Both the position numbers and the translations under genes were made by a program. From Miltoncostaea sp963770865 (lineage in GTDB: Bacteria > Actinomycetota > Thermoleophilia > Miltoncostaeales > Miltoncostaeaceae), in the NCBI GenBank assembly GCA_963770865.1, contig CAVYRD010000010.1:283971-347970 (forward strand): a stretch of 64,000 nt of DNA, in the 5' to 3' direction. A model generated the notes under the pieces. The model had not been told where the DNA came from and searched no databases. It saw only the letters and a list, made by a program, of their open reading frames with translations. Shown here piece after piece: positions 1 to 8,767 of the stretch. Position 1 is the first letter of the stretch. Every line of letters begins with the position of its first letter.

Positions 1-198
1 GCGCGACACGTAGAGGCTGACACCGGCCATCGCCGCGAAGGCGACCACGAACGGCACCGCGACGCGCACGGCCTCGGTGTCGCCGCTCGTCGTCCCGACG
101 ACCAGGCACGCCAGGCCGAGGGCGAACTGCCCGAGACCGGACACCCGCAGCTCGGACGACAGGCGCGCCAGGCGCCGGGCGGGGGAGGTCTCGGACAC
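1..198 (-). CDS. Membrane protein, N-terminal fragment
   Basis: The first 66 codons of a gene that leaves the window on the left. The GTG start is at 198, reading MSETSPARRLARL, followed by hydrophobic stretches containing FALGLACLVVGTT and VAFAAMAGVSLYVSR, which look like the first two membrane helices. It is divergent from the oxidoreductase that starts at 219, with only 20 bp between the starts. No family can be named from this fragment. Confidence 0.5.
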   Translation of the reverse strand, partial: MSETSPARRLARLSSELRVSGLGQFALGLACLVVGTTSGDTEAVRVAVPFVVAFAAMAGVSLYVSR

Positions 199-205
199 GG
201 GCTGG

Positions 206-211
206 GATACT
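206..211 (+). promoter_or_regulatory. Candidate -10 element, leaderless type
   Basis: GATACT lies 7 bases before the GTG start at 219. There is no ribosome-binding site between them, so the transcript probably starts at or next to the start codon. This spacing recurs in front of many genes in the window. Confidence 0.4.
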
Positions 212-218
212 GGCACAC

Positions 219-1247
219 GTGGCCCCGCCCCTCGGAATCCCGGTCGATGCGCAGCTCCTCGGGGAGGACGCGGCCGAGCTCGCCGCCTTCGCGCGGGCGG
301 CCGAGGAGGCCGGGCTGGCGCGGCTCTGGGCGCCGGAGCTGCACCGCTCCTCAACGATCCCGCTGGCCGTCGCCGCGGCGGCCACGGAGCGCATCGGCCT
401 CGGAACCGGCATTGCGCTGGCCTTCACGCGCAGTCCGATGGTCCTGGCCCTGGAGGCCCTCGACCTCGACCAGCTCTCCGGCGGGAGGCTGGTGATCGGC
501 CTGGGCGCCGGGGTGCGCCGGCTGAACGCGACCTGGCACGCCGTCCCGTACGACCCTCCGGTGCGCCGGATGCGCGAGATGGTCGCCGGCGCCCGCGAGC
601 TCGTGGGGGCGCTGGCCGCCGGCCGCGACGCCCGCGCCGAGGGGCGGATCTACGACCTCGACGTGCGCGGCCTGCGGCGCGGGCTGCCGGCCCCGCGGGA
701 GCGGATCCCGGTGTGGCTCGCGGCCGTGCTGCCGGGCATGACGCGCCTGGCGGGCGAGGTGGGCGACGGCTTCCTCGACCACCCGGTCACCTCGCCGGAG
801 TGGCTGCGCGAGCGGCTGCTGCCGGCCCTGCGCCGGGGCGCCGAGCGCGCCGGGCACCCCGTGCCCGAGGTCGCCGGCGCGCTGATCTGCGCCGTCCGCG
901 AGGACCGCGACGAGGCCGTGCGGGCGGCCGCCGCGACGGTCGGCTTCTACGCCACCGTGCGCACCTACGAGGGGATGTTCTCCGAGCACGGCTTCGCGGC
1001 CCGGCTGCCCGCCATCCGCGAGGCCTTCACGGCCGGCGACGGCGCGCGCCTGGTCGAGGCCGTGGGGCCCGACATGACCGCCGCGTTCGCAGCGGCCGGC
1101 ACCGCGGACGACGTCCTCGCGTCGGCCCGCCGCTACGAGGGCCTGGCCGACCGCCTGTGGGCCACGCCGCCGCACCACGGCCAGTCGCCGGGGTCGGTCC
1201 GCCGCTCGCAGGCCGGGATACTGGAGGCCTTCGGCGCCCGGGCCTGA
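219..1247 (+). CDS. Luciferase-like (LLM class) flavin/F420-dependent oxidoreductase
   Basis: A 342-residue protein of the bacterial luciferase-like TIM-barrel family, which uses FMN or F420 to oxidise or reduce small substrates. The usual order is visible: LARLWAPELHRSS near the N-terminus (the family's 'E...' strand), RIGLGTGIALAFTRSP at about residues 60-75, LSGGRLVIGLGAG at about 86-98, and PVWLAAVLPGMTRLAGEVGDGF near 165. Most actinobacterial members of this subgroup use F420, but cofactor and substrate cannot be read from the sequence. The GTG start at 219 sits 7 bases after a -10-like hexamer. The stop overlaps the ATG of ligD in a TGATG arrangement, suggesting co-transcription. Confidence 0.85.
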   Translation: MAPPLGIPVDAQLLGEDAAELAAFARAAEEAGLARLWAPELHRSSTIPLAVAAAATERIGLGTGIALAFTRSPMVLALEALDLDQLSGGRLVIGLGAGVRRLNATWHAVPYDPPVRRMREMVAGARELVGALAAGRDARAEGRIYDLDVRGLRRGLPAPRERIPVWLAAVLPGMTRLAGEVGDGFLDHPVTSPEWLRERLLPALRRGAERAGHPVPEVAGALICAVREDRDEAVRAAAATVGFYATVRTYEGMFSEHGFAARLPAIREAFTAGDGARLVEAVGPDMTAAFAAAGTADDVLASARRYEGLADRLWATPPHHGQSPGSVRRSQAGILEAFGARA

Positions 1248-3585
1248 TGCACTGCGCGAGTACCGGGAGAAGCGCGACTTCGGCGCCACCCCGGAGCCCG
1301 CCCCCGGCGCCGCCCCGGCCGAGGGCGGCGCGCGCCGCTTCACGGTCCAGCGCCACGACGCCCGCGCCCTGCACTTCGACCTCCGCCTGGAGGTCGACGG
1401 CGCGCTCGCCTCGTGGGCGGTCCCCAAGGGGCCGCCGCTGCGCGAGGGCGTGAAGCGCCTGGCGGTGCGCACCGAGGACCACCCGCTCGAGTACCTCGAG
1501 TTCGCGGCCGTGATCCCGGCCGGCCAGTACGGGGCGGGGCGCATGACGGTGTGGGACACCGGCACCTGGACCGAGGATCTGCGCACGGCCGACGAGTGGA
1601 AGCTCGTGCTGGAGGGTCGGATCCTGCGCGGGAACTACCACCTGGTGCGCACCGGCCGGCGCGGCGGCAAGGACGAGTGGCTGATCTTCCGCTCCGGGTC
1701 GGGCCCGCCGGGCCCGCCCGACCCGGCCGCGCGCTTCCGCGACCTGCGGCCGATGCTCGCCGGAACGGTCGAGGAGCCCTTCGACGACCCGGACTGGGCC
1801 TTCGAGCTGAAGTGGGACGGCTACCGCAGCCTCGCGCTCGTCACCTCCGACGGCACGCTGCTGCGCAGCCGCACGGGCAAGGACTTCACCGCGACCTACC
1901 CGGCCCTCGGCGACCTGCGCCGCGGCCTGCTGTGCCAGGAGGCGGTGCTCGACGGCGAGATCGTGGCCCTCGACGAGGACGGGCGGCCCGACTTCGGCGC
2001 GCTGCAGGCCGGCCGTGCGCCGGTCACCTACGTCGCCTTCGACGTCCTGCACGTGGACGGCGAGTGGGTGGAGGAGCGGCCCTGGAGCGAGCGCCACGCG
2101 CTGCTCGCCTCCATCGTCTCGCCGGAGTCGCGGCCGCGCCTGATGCTCAGCGACCACGTGGTCGGGGCCGGCCGCGACCTGTTCGCGCTCGCGCGGGCGA
2201 ACGACCTCGAGGGGATCATCGCCAAGCGCACGGACGCCCCCTACCGGCCCAACCGGCGCTCGCAGGACTGGCTGAAGATCAAGAGCCACCAGGAGGCCGA
2301 GGTCGTGATCGGCGGTTTCACCGAGGGCGCGGGGTCGCGGCGCGGCACCGTCGGGGCGCTGCTGGTGGGCGAGCCCGACGGGGAGGGGGGCCTGACGTAC
2401 CTGTCGCACGTCGGCTCGGGCCTGACCGACGCCCGGGCGCGGTCGCTCTGGGGCCGCCTGCGGGCGATCGAGACCGACGCCTCGCCCTTCGCGAACGCCG
2501 TCCCCAAGGCGCCCCAGCCGCCCCGCTGGGTGCGCCCCGAGATCCGGGCGGAGGTGCGGTTCACCGAGCGCACCTCGGAGAACCGTCTCCGCGCGCCCGT
2601 CTTCCGGGGCCTGGTGGAGGAGGAGGCCGACGAGCCGCCCGACGTCCCCGAGGGCCCGTTCTCCTCGGCCGGCTCGGGCACCCGGGTGCAGGAGGGCGAG
2701 AGGACGGTCACGCTCACCAACCTGGACAAGCCGTACTGGCCGCGCGAGGGCATCACCAAGGGCCACCTGCTCGACCACTACCTGCGCATGGCCCCGGTGC
2801 TCGTGCCCCACCTGGAGGGGCGCCCGATGATCCTGAAGCGCTACCCCGACGGCATCGAGGGCGACTTCTTCTTCCAGCACACGATCGCGGACGCCCCGCC
2901 CTGGCTGCGCCGGGTCGACCTCTCGCGCGGCGGCAAGCCGGGGGAGAAGACCAGCCGCTACGCGGTGGTCGACGACCCGATGGCGCTCCTGTGGCTGGTC
3001 AACCTCGGCTGCATCGACCTCAATCCCTGGCAGAGCCGGGCGGACGCGCCCGACGAGCCGACCCACGTCCTCTTCGACCTCGACCCGGCCGACGGCCTGC
3101 CGTTCGCCAACGTGGTCGAGGCGGCGCTGATGGTGCGCGACGCCCTGGAGGGCCTCGGCCTGCGCGGCTACCCGCGCACCTCGGGCGCGACCGGCATCCA
3201 CATCCTCGTGCCGGTCGTCCCCGGGCTCACCTTCGACACGGTGCGGCTGTTCGCGCGGGTGGTGTGCGAGGGCATCGTGCGCGCGCGGCCCGATCTGGTC
3301 ACCACGGTGACCCGGGTGGCCGACCGCGGGCCGCGGGTCTACCTCGACCACAACCAGAACGGCCGCGGGCGCAGCATCGCGAGCGTCTACTCGGTGCGGC
3401 CGCGGCCCGGGGCGCCGGTGGCGACGCCGCTGCGCTGGGAGGAGCTCGAGCCCGGCCTCGACCCACGGCGCTTCACGATGGGCGTCGTGGCGCGCCGCGT
3501 CGAGCGCGAGGGCGACCTCGCCTGCGGCCTGGTGGACGACCCCCAGAGCCTGGACGCCGCGGTGGCCAAGCTGGGGGCCGCGTGA
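1247..3585 (+). CDS. ligD: LigD: ATP-dependent DNA ligase of non-homologous end joining (phosphoesterase-ligase-polymerase), start frameshifted
   Basis: Repairs double-strand breaks together with Ku by end trimming, filling and sealing. Three domains in Pseudomonas-like order: 3'-phosphoesterase (HDARALHFDLRLE, about 1350-1400), ligase with the nucleophilic lysine in ELKWDGYR (AAG codon 1810-1812), and a primase-type polymerase with the catalytic FDLDP near 3075 and a basic YWPREGITKGH entry near 2733. About 778 residues, normal for the family. The phosphoesterase frame is open from CTG 1252, but the only good start is ATG 1247, overlapping the previous stop, and it is one base out of frame. 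A single missing base after the ATG would give Met-Ala-Leu-Arg-Glu-Tyr, so a sequencing error is likely; a CTG start is the alternative. No Ku gene is in the window. Confidence 0.93.
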
Positions 3586-4127
3586 GGCGCGGGGCGGCGG
3601 CCGCCCTGGCCGCGGCCCTGCTCGCGTCCGGCTGCTCGTCGGCGGGCACCTCCGAGCCCCCGCGCACCTCCCCGGAGCCGCCGCCGTCCGGCACGGGCTA
3701 CTTCGTGGGCACGGGGCCGGACGGGGTCGGGGCGTCGCTCGACCTGCTGGGCGAGGACCCGGTCGTGCGGATGATCGACGCGGCCCTGCGCGTGAACGCC
3801 GACCCGCGCCTCGAGATCCCGGCCGTCGGCGTCGCGTCGGTCGTGAACGAGGGGGCCGTCGGCATCCCGGCCCCGCGCTTCGTGGCGGAGCTGGGCGACG
3901 GCACCGCGGTGCCGCTGCCGCGCGCCGCCGACGTCCTGCGCCCGTCCGACGGGCCGCTCGCCCGCCGGGCGCTCGCGCGGCTGCGCAGCGTGCCGGTGCG
4001 GGTGCGCGCCGAGGGCGCCGCGACCTTCTACGTGGTGCTGCGCGGGCCGGCGCCGGCCGAGGTCGCGTCGGCGCGCATGGTGGTCGTGCGGGGCCAACCG
4101 ATCACGCTCGCCGCGCGACGGCGGTAG
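3582..4127 (+). CDS. Secreted lipoprotein of unknown function
   Basis: A 181-residue protein with an N-terminal signal peptide (Ala/Leu-rich helix) ending in the lipobox LLASGC, so Cys is expected to be lipidated and the protein anchored outside the membrane. A Pro/Ser/Thr-rich spacer (about residues 22-42) follows, then a domain with alternating beta-type segments such as TFYVVLRGP near the C-terminus. The GTG start overlaps the ligD stop (GTGA), so it is probably translated with ligD, although a link to DNA repair is unlikely. I recognise no family. Confidence 0.75.
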   Translation: MRRGAAAALAAALLASGCSSAGTSEPPRTSPEPPPSGTGYFVGTGPDGVGASLDLLGEDPVVRMIDAALRVNADPRLEIPAVGVASVVNEGAVGIPAPRFVAELGDGTAVPLPRAADVLRPSDGPLARRALARLRSVPVRVRAEGAATFYVVLRGPAPAEVASARMVVVRGQPITLAARRR

Positions 4128-4159
4128 GGACCGGGGGCCCGACGGCGAAAGGGAGCCCC

Positions 4160-4975
4160 GTGCCCCCCGACGTCCACGCACTCGCCGAGCGCCTGAAGCG
4201 CGACTACGAGCGCTTCAGCCCCGCCCAGCAGTCGCTGGCCCGCTACCTGGCGGACCACCTGGCCGACGTGCCGCTGCTCTCGGCCCACGAGGTCGCCCGG
4301 GCGTCGCACTGCAGCCCGGCCACGGTGGTCCGCTTCGCCCAGGCCCTCGGCTACTCCGGCTACCCGGAGATGCAGCGCATCGTGCGCCGCGCCCAGCGCC
4401 CCGGGCTCCCGCCGCGCCCCGGCGACCGCCAGCTCGGCCTGCCGTTCTCGGCCGAGGGGCTCGACGAGGCGCTGGCGGCCGAGCGCCACGCGCTCGACGA
4501 CGCCGCCGAGCGCCTGCACACGTCCGGGCTCGGCCAGATCGTCGCCGCCCTCGCGCCGCGCACGCCGCTGATCATCGCGGGGGAGGGGCACGCGCGCACC
4601 GTCGTCACGCTCATCGAGGAGCGCCTGGCCCGCGCCGGCCGCCCGGTGGCGGCGATCACCTCGCTCGACCCGTCGACCCGCGCCTGGCTCGACGCGCTCG
4701 GCCCCGGCGGCGGCGTCCTGGCGATCGCCATCGGGCGTGAGTCCCGGGTCGCGCAGGCGGCCGTGACCGCCGCCCGCAGCGCGGGCGTCCCCGCCGCGGC
4801 GCTCGTGGACTCGGGCCTCAGCCCGCTGGCGCGCTCGCCGCTGGCCCGGGTGGTGCCGGCCGACGCGCGCGACGGGTCGCCCAGTCTGGTCGCGATGGTC
4901 GCGGTGGCCCAGGCCCTCGCCGGGGCGCTCGCCCCGATGCACGCCCGCGCCGACCTGGCGGCCGTGGGGGCGTAG
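4160..4975 (+). CDS. RpiR/MurR-family transcriptional regulator (HTH plus SIS domain)
   Basis: A 271-residue regulator. The N-terminal 75 residues form the RpiR-type helix-turn-helix, with SAHEVARASHCSPATVVRFA as the recognition region and LGYSGYPEM after it. Residues of about 115-250 form a sugar-isomerase (SIS) domain that in this family senses phosphosugars; TPLIIAGEGHARTV is its first beta-alpha unit. The usual SIS serine/threonine loop is poorly conserved (AIAIGRESR), so the ligand is uncertain. The GTG start at 4160 follows AAAGGGAG at good spacing. Its neighbours (lipoprotein, pdxS) do not identify a target. Confidence 0.85.
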   Translation: MPPDVHALAERLKRDYERFSPAQQSLARYLADHLADVPLLSAHEVARASHCSPATVVRFAQALGYSGYPEMQRIVRRAQRPGLPPRPGDRQLGLPFSAEGLDEALAAERHALDDAAERLHTSGLGQIVAALAPRTPLIIAGEGHARTVVTLIEERLARAGRPVAAITSLDPSTRAWLDALGPGGGVLAIAIGRESRVAQAAVTAARSAGVPAAALVDSGLSPLARSPLARVVPADARDGSPSLVAMVAVAQALAGALAPMHARADLAAVGA

Positions 4976-5018
4976 CCCCGGGCCGCGCGCCCCGGCAGGG
5001 GCCGCGAAGGTGGTCCGC

Positions 5019-5024
5019 TAGACT
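5019..5024 (+). promoter_or_regulatory. Candidate -10 element for pdxS
   Basis: TAGACT lies 35 bases before the pdxS start and, unlike the leaderless cases, leaves a short leader containing a GAGGGG ribosome-binding site. No convincing -35 element is visible. Confidence 0.35.
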
Positions 5025-5059
5025 TTCCGCCTCCGGACCCGACGGACTGAGGGGATCGC

Positions 5060-5956
5060 GTGGCAGAGGAGAACGGGCGCACGGGCACGATGCGCGTCAA
5101 GAGCGGGCTCGCGCAGATGCTGAAGGGCGGCGTCATCATGGACGTCACCACGCCCGACCAGGCGCGCATCGCCGAGGACGCCGGCGCCTGCGCCGTGATG
5201 GCCCTGGAGCGGATCCCGTCCGACATCCGCGCCGACGGCGGCGTGGCCCGGATGAGCGACCCCGAGATGATCTCCGGCATCCAGGAGGCCGTCTCGATCC
5301 CCGTGATGGCCAAGTGCCGCATCGGCCACTTCGTCGAGGCCCAGATCCTCCAGTCCCTGGACGTCGACTTCATCGACGAGTCCGAGGTGCTGACGCCGGC
5401 CGACGAGGCCAACCACATCGACAAGCACCCGTTCACGATCCCGTTCGTGTGCGGCGCGACCGACCTGGGCGAGGCCCTGCGGCGCATCTCCGAGGGCGCG
5501 GCGATGATCCGCTCCAAGGGCGAGGCCGGCACCGGCAACGTGGTCGAGGCCGTGCGCCACATGCGCGCCATCCGCAGCGGCATCGCGCGGCTCGCGAGCC
5601 TGCAGCCCGACGAGCTCTACGCCGCGGCCAAGGACCTGCGCGCCCCCTACGAGCTGGTGGCCCAGGTGGCGAAGGACGGCCGACTTCCCGTCGTGCTGTT
5701 CTCGGCCGGCGGCATCGCGACCCCGGCCGACGCGGCCCTGATGCTGCAGCTCGGCGCCGAGGGCGTGTTCGTGGGCTCGGGCATCTACAAGAGCGAGGAC
5801 CCGCCGGCACGCGCCCGGGCGATCGTCGAGGCCGCGACCCACTTCCAGGACCCCGAGGTCCTGGCGCGCGTCTCGCGCGGCCTGAAGGACGCCATGCCGG
5901 GCATCGAGATCTCCTCGCTGGCCCCGGCCGAGATGCTGCAGGGGCGGGGGTGGTAG
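5060..5956 (+). CDS. pdxS: Pyridoxal 5'-phosphate synthase, lyase subunit PdxS
   Basis: Forms vitamin B6 (PLP) directly from ribose 5-phosphate, glyceraldehyde 3-phosphate and ammonia supplied by PdxT, in a 12+12 complex in the cytosol. The 298 residues match the family length and are highly conserved: VKSGLAQMLKGGVIMDVT at the N-terminus, ALERIPSDIRADGGVARM, PVMAKCRIGHFVEAQ, the phosphate-binding GEAGTGNVVEAVRHMR with the second catalytic lysine region just before it, and FSAGGIATPADAALMLQLGA. The start GTG at 5060 follows GAGGGG. pdxT overlaps its stop, so the two subunits are translated together. Confidence 0.97.
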   Translation: MAEENGRTGTMRVKSGLAQMLKGGVIMDVTTPDQARIAEDAGACAVMALERIPSDIRADGGVARMSDPEMISGIQEAVSIPVMAKCRIGHFVEAQILQSLDVDFIDESEVLTPADEANHIDKHPFTIPFVCGATDLGEALRRISEGAAMIRSKGEAGTGNVVEAVRHMRAIRSGIARLASLQPDELYAAAKDLRAPYELVAQVAKDGRLPVVLFSAGGIATPADAALMLQLGAEGVFVGSGIYKSEDPPARARAIVEAATHFQDPEVLARVSRGLKDAMPGIEISSLAPAEMLQGRGW

Positions 5957-6588
5957 GGACGCTCGGCCGCCCCCGGATCGGGGTCCTCTCGGTCCAGGGG
6001 GCCTTCGCGGAGCACGCGCGGATGCTGGAGCGGGTCGGCGCCGACCCGGTCGACGTCCGCGCGCCCGACGACCTCGCGGGGATCGACGCGATCGTCCTGC
6101 CCGGCGGCGAGAGCACCACCCTCGGCCTGGTGGCGAAGGAGTCCGGCCTGCTCGACGCCCTGCGCGAGCGCCTGGCCGACGGGCTGCCGGCGCTCGGCAC
6201 CTGCGCCGGGATGATCGTGCTGGCGCGCGGGGTCACCGAGGGCGCGCAGCCGCTGGTCGGCGGCATGGACGTCGTCGTCCGCCGCAACGCCTTCGGCCGC
6301 CAGGCCCGGTCGTTCGAGACGGCCCTCGAGGTCGAGGGCCTCGGCGAGGGCCCGGTGGACGCGGTCTTCATCCGCGCCCCCTGGATCGAGGAGGCCGGCC
6401 CGGGGGTCGAGATCCTCGCCCGTCACGCCGGCCACGCCGTGGCCGCGCGCCAGGGCGACCTGCTGGTCACGGCGTTCCACCCCGAGCTGTCGGGGGAGCG
6501 CCGGTTCCACGAGTGGCTCGTCGCGCGGGCGCGTGCGCGCCGCGAGCGCGGCGGCGAGAGGAGGGAGCGTCATGTCGGGGCACAGTAA
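5950..6588 (+). CDS. pdxT: Pyridoxal 5'-phosphate synthase, glutaminase subunit PdxT
   Basis: Class I glutamine amidotransferase that releases ammonia from glutamine and passes it to PdxS. The 212 residues contain IGVLSVQGAFAEH, the LPGGESTT oxyanion loop, the nucleophile in LGTCAGM, and the His-Glu pair in AFHPELS near the C-terminus. The only in-frame start is GTG 5950, which overlaps the last codons of pdxS by 7 bases. The tail (about residues 195-212) is Arg-rich and overlaps the start of yebC, so part of it may be dispensable. Confidence 0.95.
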   Translation: MVGTLGRPRIGVLSVQGAFAEHARMLERVGADPVDVRAPDDLAGIDAIVLPGGESTTLGLVAKESGLLDALRERLADGLPALGTCAGMIVLARGVTEGAQPLVGGMDVVVRRNAFGRQARSFETALEVEGLGEGPVDAVFIRAPWIEEAGPGVEILARHAGHAVAARQGDLLVTAFHPELSGERRFHEWLVARARARRERGGERRERHVGAQ

Positions 6589-7321
6589 ATGGGCGACCAT
6601 CAAGCGCAAGAAGGGCGCCGCCGACGCCAAGCGCGGCCAGCTCTTCTCCAAGCTCTCGCGCGCGATCATCGTCGCGGCCAAGGAGGGCGGCGCCGATCCC
6701 GACGCCAACGCCTCCCTCGCGACGGCGATCCAGAAGGCGCGCGACAACTCCATGCCCAAGGACAACATCGAGCGCGCCATCCAGCGCGGGGCGGGCGGCG
6801 CCGACGGCGACGCCTATGAGTCGATGCTCTACGAGGGCTACGGCGCCGGCGGCGTGGCGGTGATCTGCACGATCCTCACCGACAACCGCAACCGCACCGC
6901 CAGCGACCTGCGCTTCATCTTCACCAAGAACGGCGGCTCGCTCGGCACGCCGGGGAGCGTCGCCTGGCAGTTCGACCGCAAGGGCGTGATCGTCGTGGAG
7001 TCCGAGGGCGTCGACGAGGACACCCTGATGGAGGTCGCCCTGAGCGGCGGCGCCGAGGACATCGCCGACGACAACGGCCAGTGGCAGATCACCACCGACC
7101 CGTCCGACTTCATGGCCGTCCGCACGGCCCTCGAGGAGGCCGGGATCGCGTACGTGTCGGCCGACCTGACCATGGTCCCCCAGAACACGGTCGCCCCCTC
7201 CGAGAGCGAGGCGCGCCAGATCCTGCGGATGATCGACCAGCTCGAGGACAACGACGACGTCCAGGACGTCTACGCCAACTTCGACATCTCCGACGAGGTG
7301 CTGGAGGCCGTCGCCGGCTGA
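6572..7321 (+). CDS. YebC/PmpR-family transcriptional or translational regulator
   Basis: A 249-residue member of the universal YebC family, described as transcription regulators and, in some bacteria, as factors that relieve ribosome stalling. MSGHSKWATIKRKKGAADAK is the diagnostic N-terminus, followed by ARDNSMPKDNIERAIQRG and the acidic mid-domain. The ATG at 6572 follows GAGAGGAGGGAG at good spacing and overlaps the end of pdxT by 17 bases, so it is read as the third gene of the pdx run. In many actinobacteria yebC lies between pdxT and ruvC; here ruvC follows after an inserted permease and protease. Confidence 0.95.
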   Translation: MSGHSKWATIKRKKGAADAKRGQLFSKLSRAIIVAAKEGGADPDANASLATAIQKARDNSMPKDNIERAIQRGAGGADGDAYESMLYEGYGAGGVAVICTILTDNRNRTASDLRFIFTKNGGSLGTPGSVAWQFDRKGVIVVESEGVDEDTLMEVALSGGAEDIADDNGQWQITTDPSDFMAVRTALEEAGIAYVSADLTMVPQNTVAPSESEARQILRMIDQLEDNDDVQDVYANFDISDEVLEAVAG

Positions 7322-7327
7322 GCCGGA

Positions 7328-8576
7328 TCAGCCGCCCGTCACCCGGAGGCCGAGCCACAGGGCGGCCGTCGCCAGGAGGATGGCGGGCGGCACGGTGATC
7401 GCTCCGAGGCGCGTGAACTCGCGCAGCCGGGGCGCGTCCTCGGTGTCCTCCAGCACGCGGCGCCAGAGCAGGGTGGCGAGCGAGCCGACGTAGGTCAGGT
7501 TCGGCCCCACGTTGACCCCGATCAGCGCCGCGAGCACCGGCCCGGTGCCCCGCGGCGCCACCACGGGCAGCAGCAGGAGGATGGCCGGCAGGTTGTTGAC
7601 CATGTTCGCGAGGACGGCCGCGACCGCCGCCACCCCGAGCAGCGCGAGCAGCGAGGCGCCGCCGGGCACGAGGCGGCCGACCGCGTCGCCGAGGCCGTTC
7701 TCGGCGGCCGCCCGCACCACCACGCCGAGCGCGAGCACGAAGACCAGGAACGGCACCGCGGCGCTGCGGACGACGTCGCCCGGGGACGTCCGCCCGGTCG
7801 CCAGCGCCGGCACCGCCAGCGCGACCGCGCCGACGCCCGCCACCGCCGCCGGGTCGGCGCCCAGGCGCTCGCCCGCCAGGAAGCCCGCGAGCGTCAGGCC
7901 GATGACGGCCGCGGCGTAGAGCGCGCCGCGCCTCGACCCGCTCCCCGTCGCCGGGCGGATCGCCGGCCCCGCGGAGGTCCGGGGAGAAGACCCCGCGGAT
8001 CGCCGCCCACTCGACGCTGATCGCCGCCGCCCAGGGAAGCGCCATCAGCGCGGCGAATCGGGGGAACGACACGTCGCACGCGCGGAAGGCGATCAGGTTG
8101 GTGAGGTTGGAGACGGGCAGCAGCAGCGAGGCGGAGTTGGACAGGTGCCCGCACGCGTACAGGTGGGGCCGCGCCCGCACGCCGAGCGCGCCCGCGGTCG
8201 CGAGCACCACCGGGGTCAGCAGCACCACCGTCGCGTCCAGGCTGAGCACGGCCGTCACGCCGGCCGCCAGGCCGACGACGAGCCCGAGGAGCCGCCGGGG
8301 CTCGCCTCGGCTGCGGACCGCGAGCACGTGCCCGGCCGCCCGGAACAGCCCCTCGCGCTCGGCCAGCGCCCCGATCACCAGCACCGCGGCCAGGAAGCCG
8401 ATCGTCGGGCCGAGGTCCCGCGCCTCGGCGCGGACGTCCGCGGTCGAGACCGCCCCGGTGGCGACGAGCAGGGCCGCGCAGGCGAGCGCCACGGCGGCCT
8501 CGGGCACGCGGCGCGGGCGGACGACCGTGACCACGAGGGTCACGGCGAGCAGCGCCAGGGACAGGGCCTCGTTCAC
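7328..8576 (-). CDS. ArsB/SLC13-type membrane permease, one frame break
   Basis: A polytopic inner-membrane transporter of the arsenical-pump/ion-transporter superfamily. From the GTG at 8576 about 210 residues read well, with helices and the family signature SNLTNLIAF near residue 165; the frame then breaks between about 7915 and 7945. The second half continues in another frame as ALYAAAVIGLTLAGFLAGE and ends with MVNNLPAILLLL and ALIGVNVGPNLTYVG, the second half of the pseudo-repeat. The total length is 3n+1, so one surplus base is enough to explain it. Substrate (arsenite, organic acid or other anion) is not predictable. Either a sequencing error or a recent pseudogene. Confidence 0.75.
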
Positions 8577-8767
8577 CCGGCGTCCGGGCCGGCGGGCGCC
8601 GGGGCGTTGGGTGGGCACGCGGGCATCGCGGAGATCCCTTCCCGGGCAGGCGGGAACCATGCCCGGCCCGCCCCCGTCTCGCATCGCGAACCCGCCGGGC
8701 GGCGCTTCTTGACGGCTCACGGCCGGGTGAGACAGACAGACGCGACCGGAGCGCGAGGGGGGACCTG

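Noticed and set aside
1027..3351. A 774-codon open frame on the minus strand opposite ligD
   Set aside because: Composition is Arg/Val/Gln/His-rich with no domain; it is a by-product of the GC-rich third positions of ligD. The same applies to long antisense frames across 8.9-13.9, 18.4-20.1, 24.6-29.4 and 30.5-36 kb.
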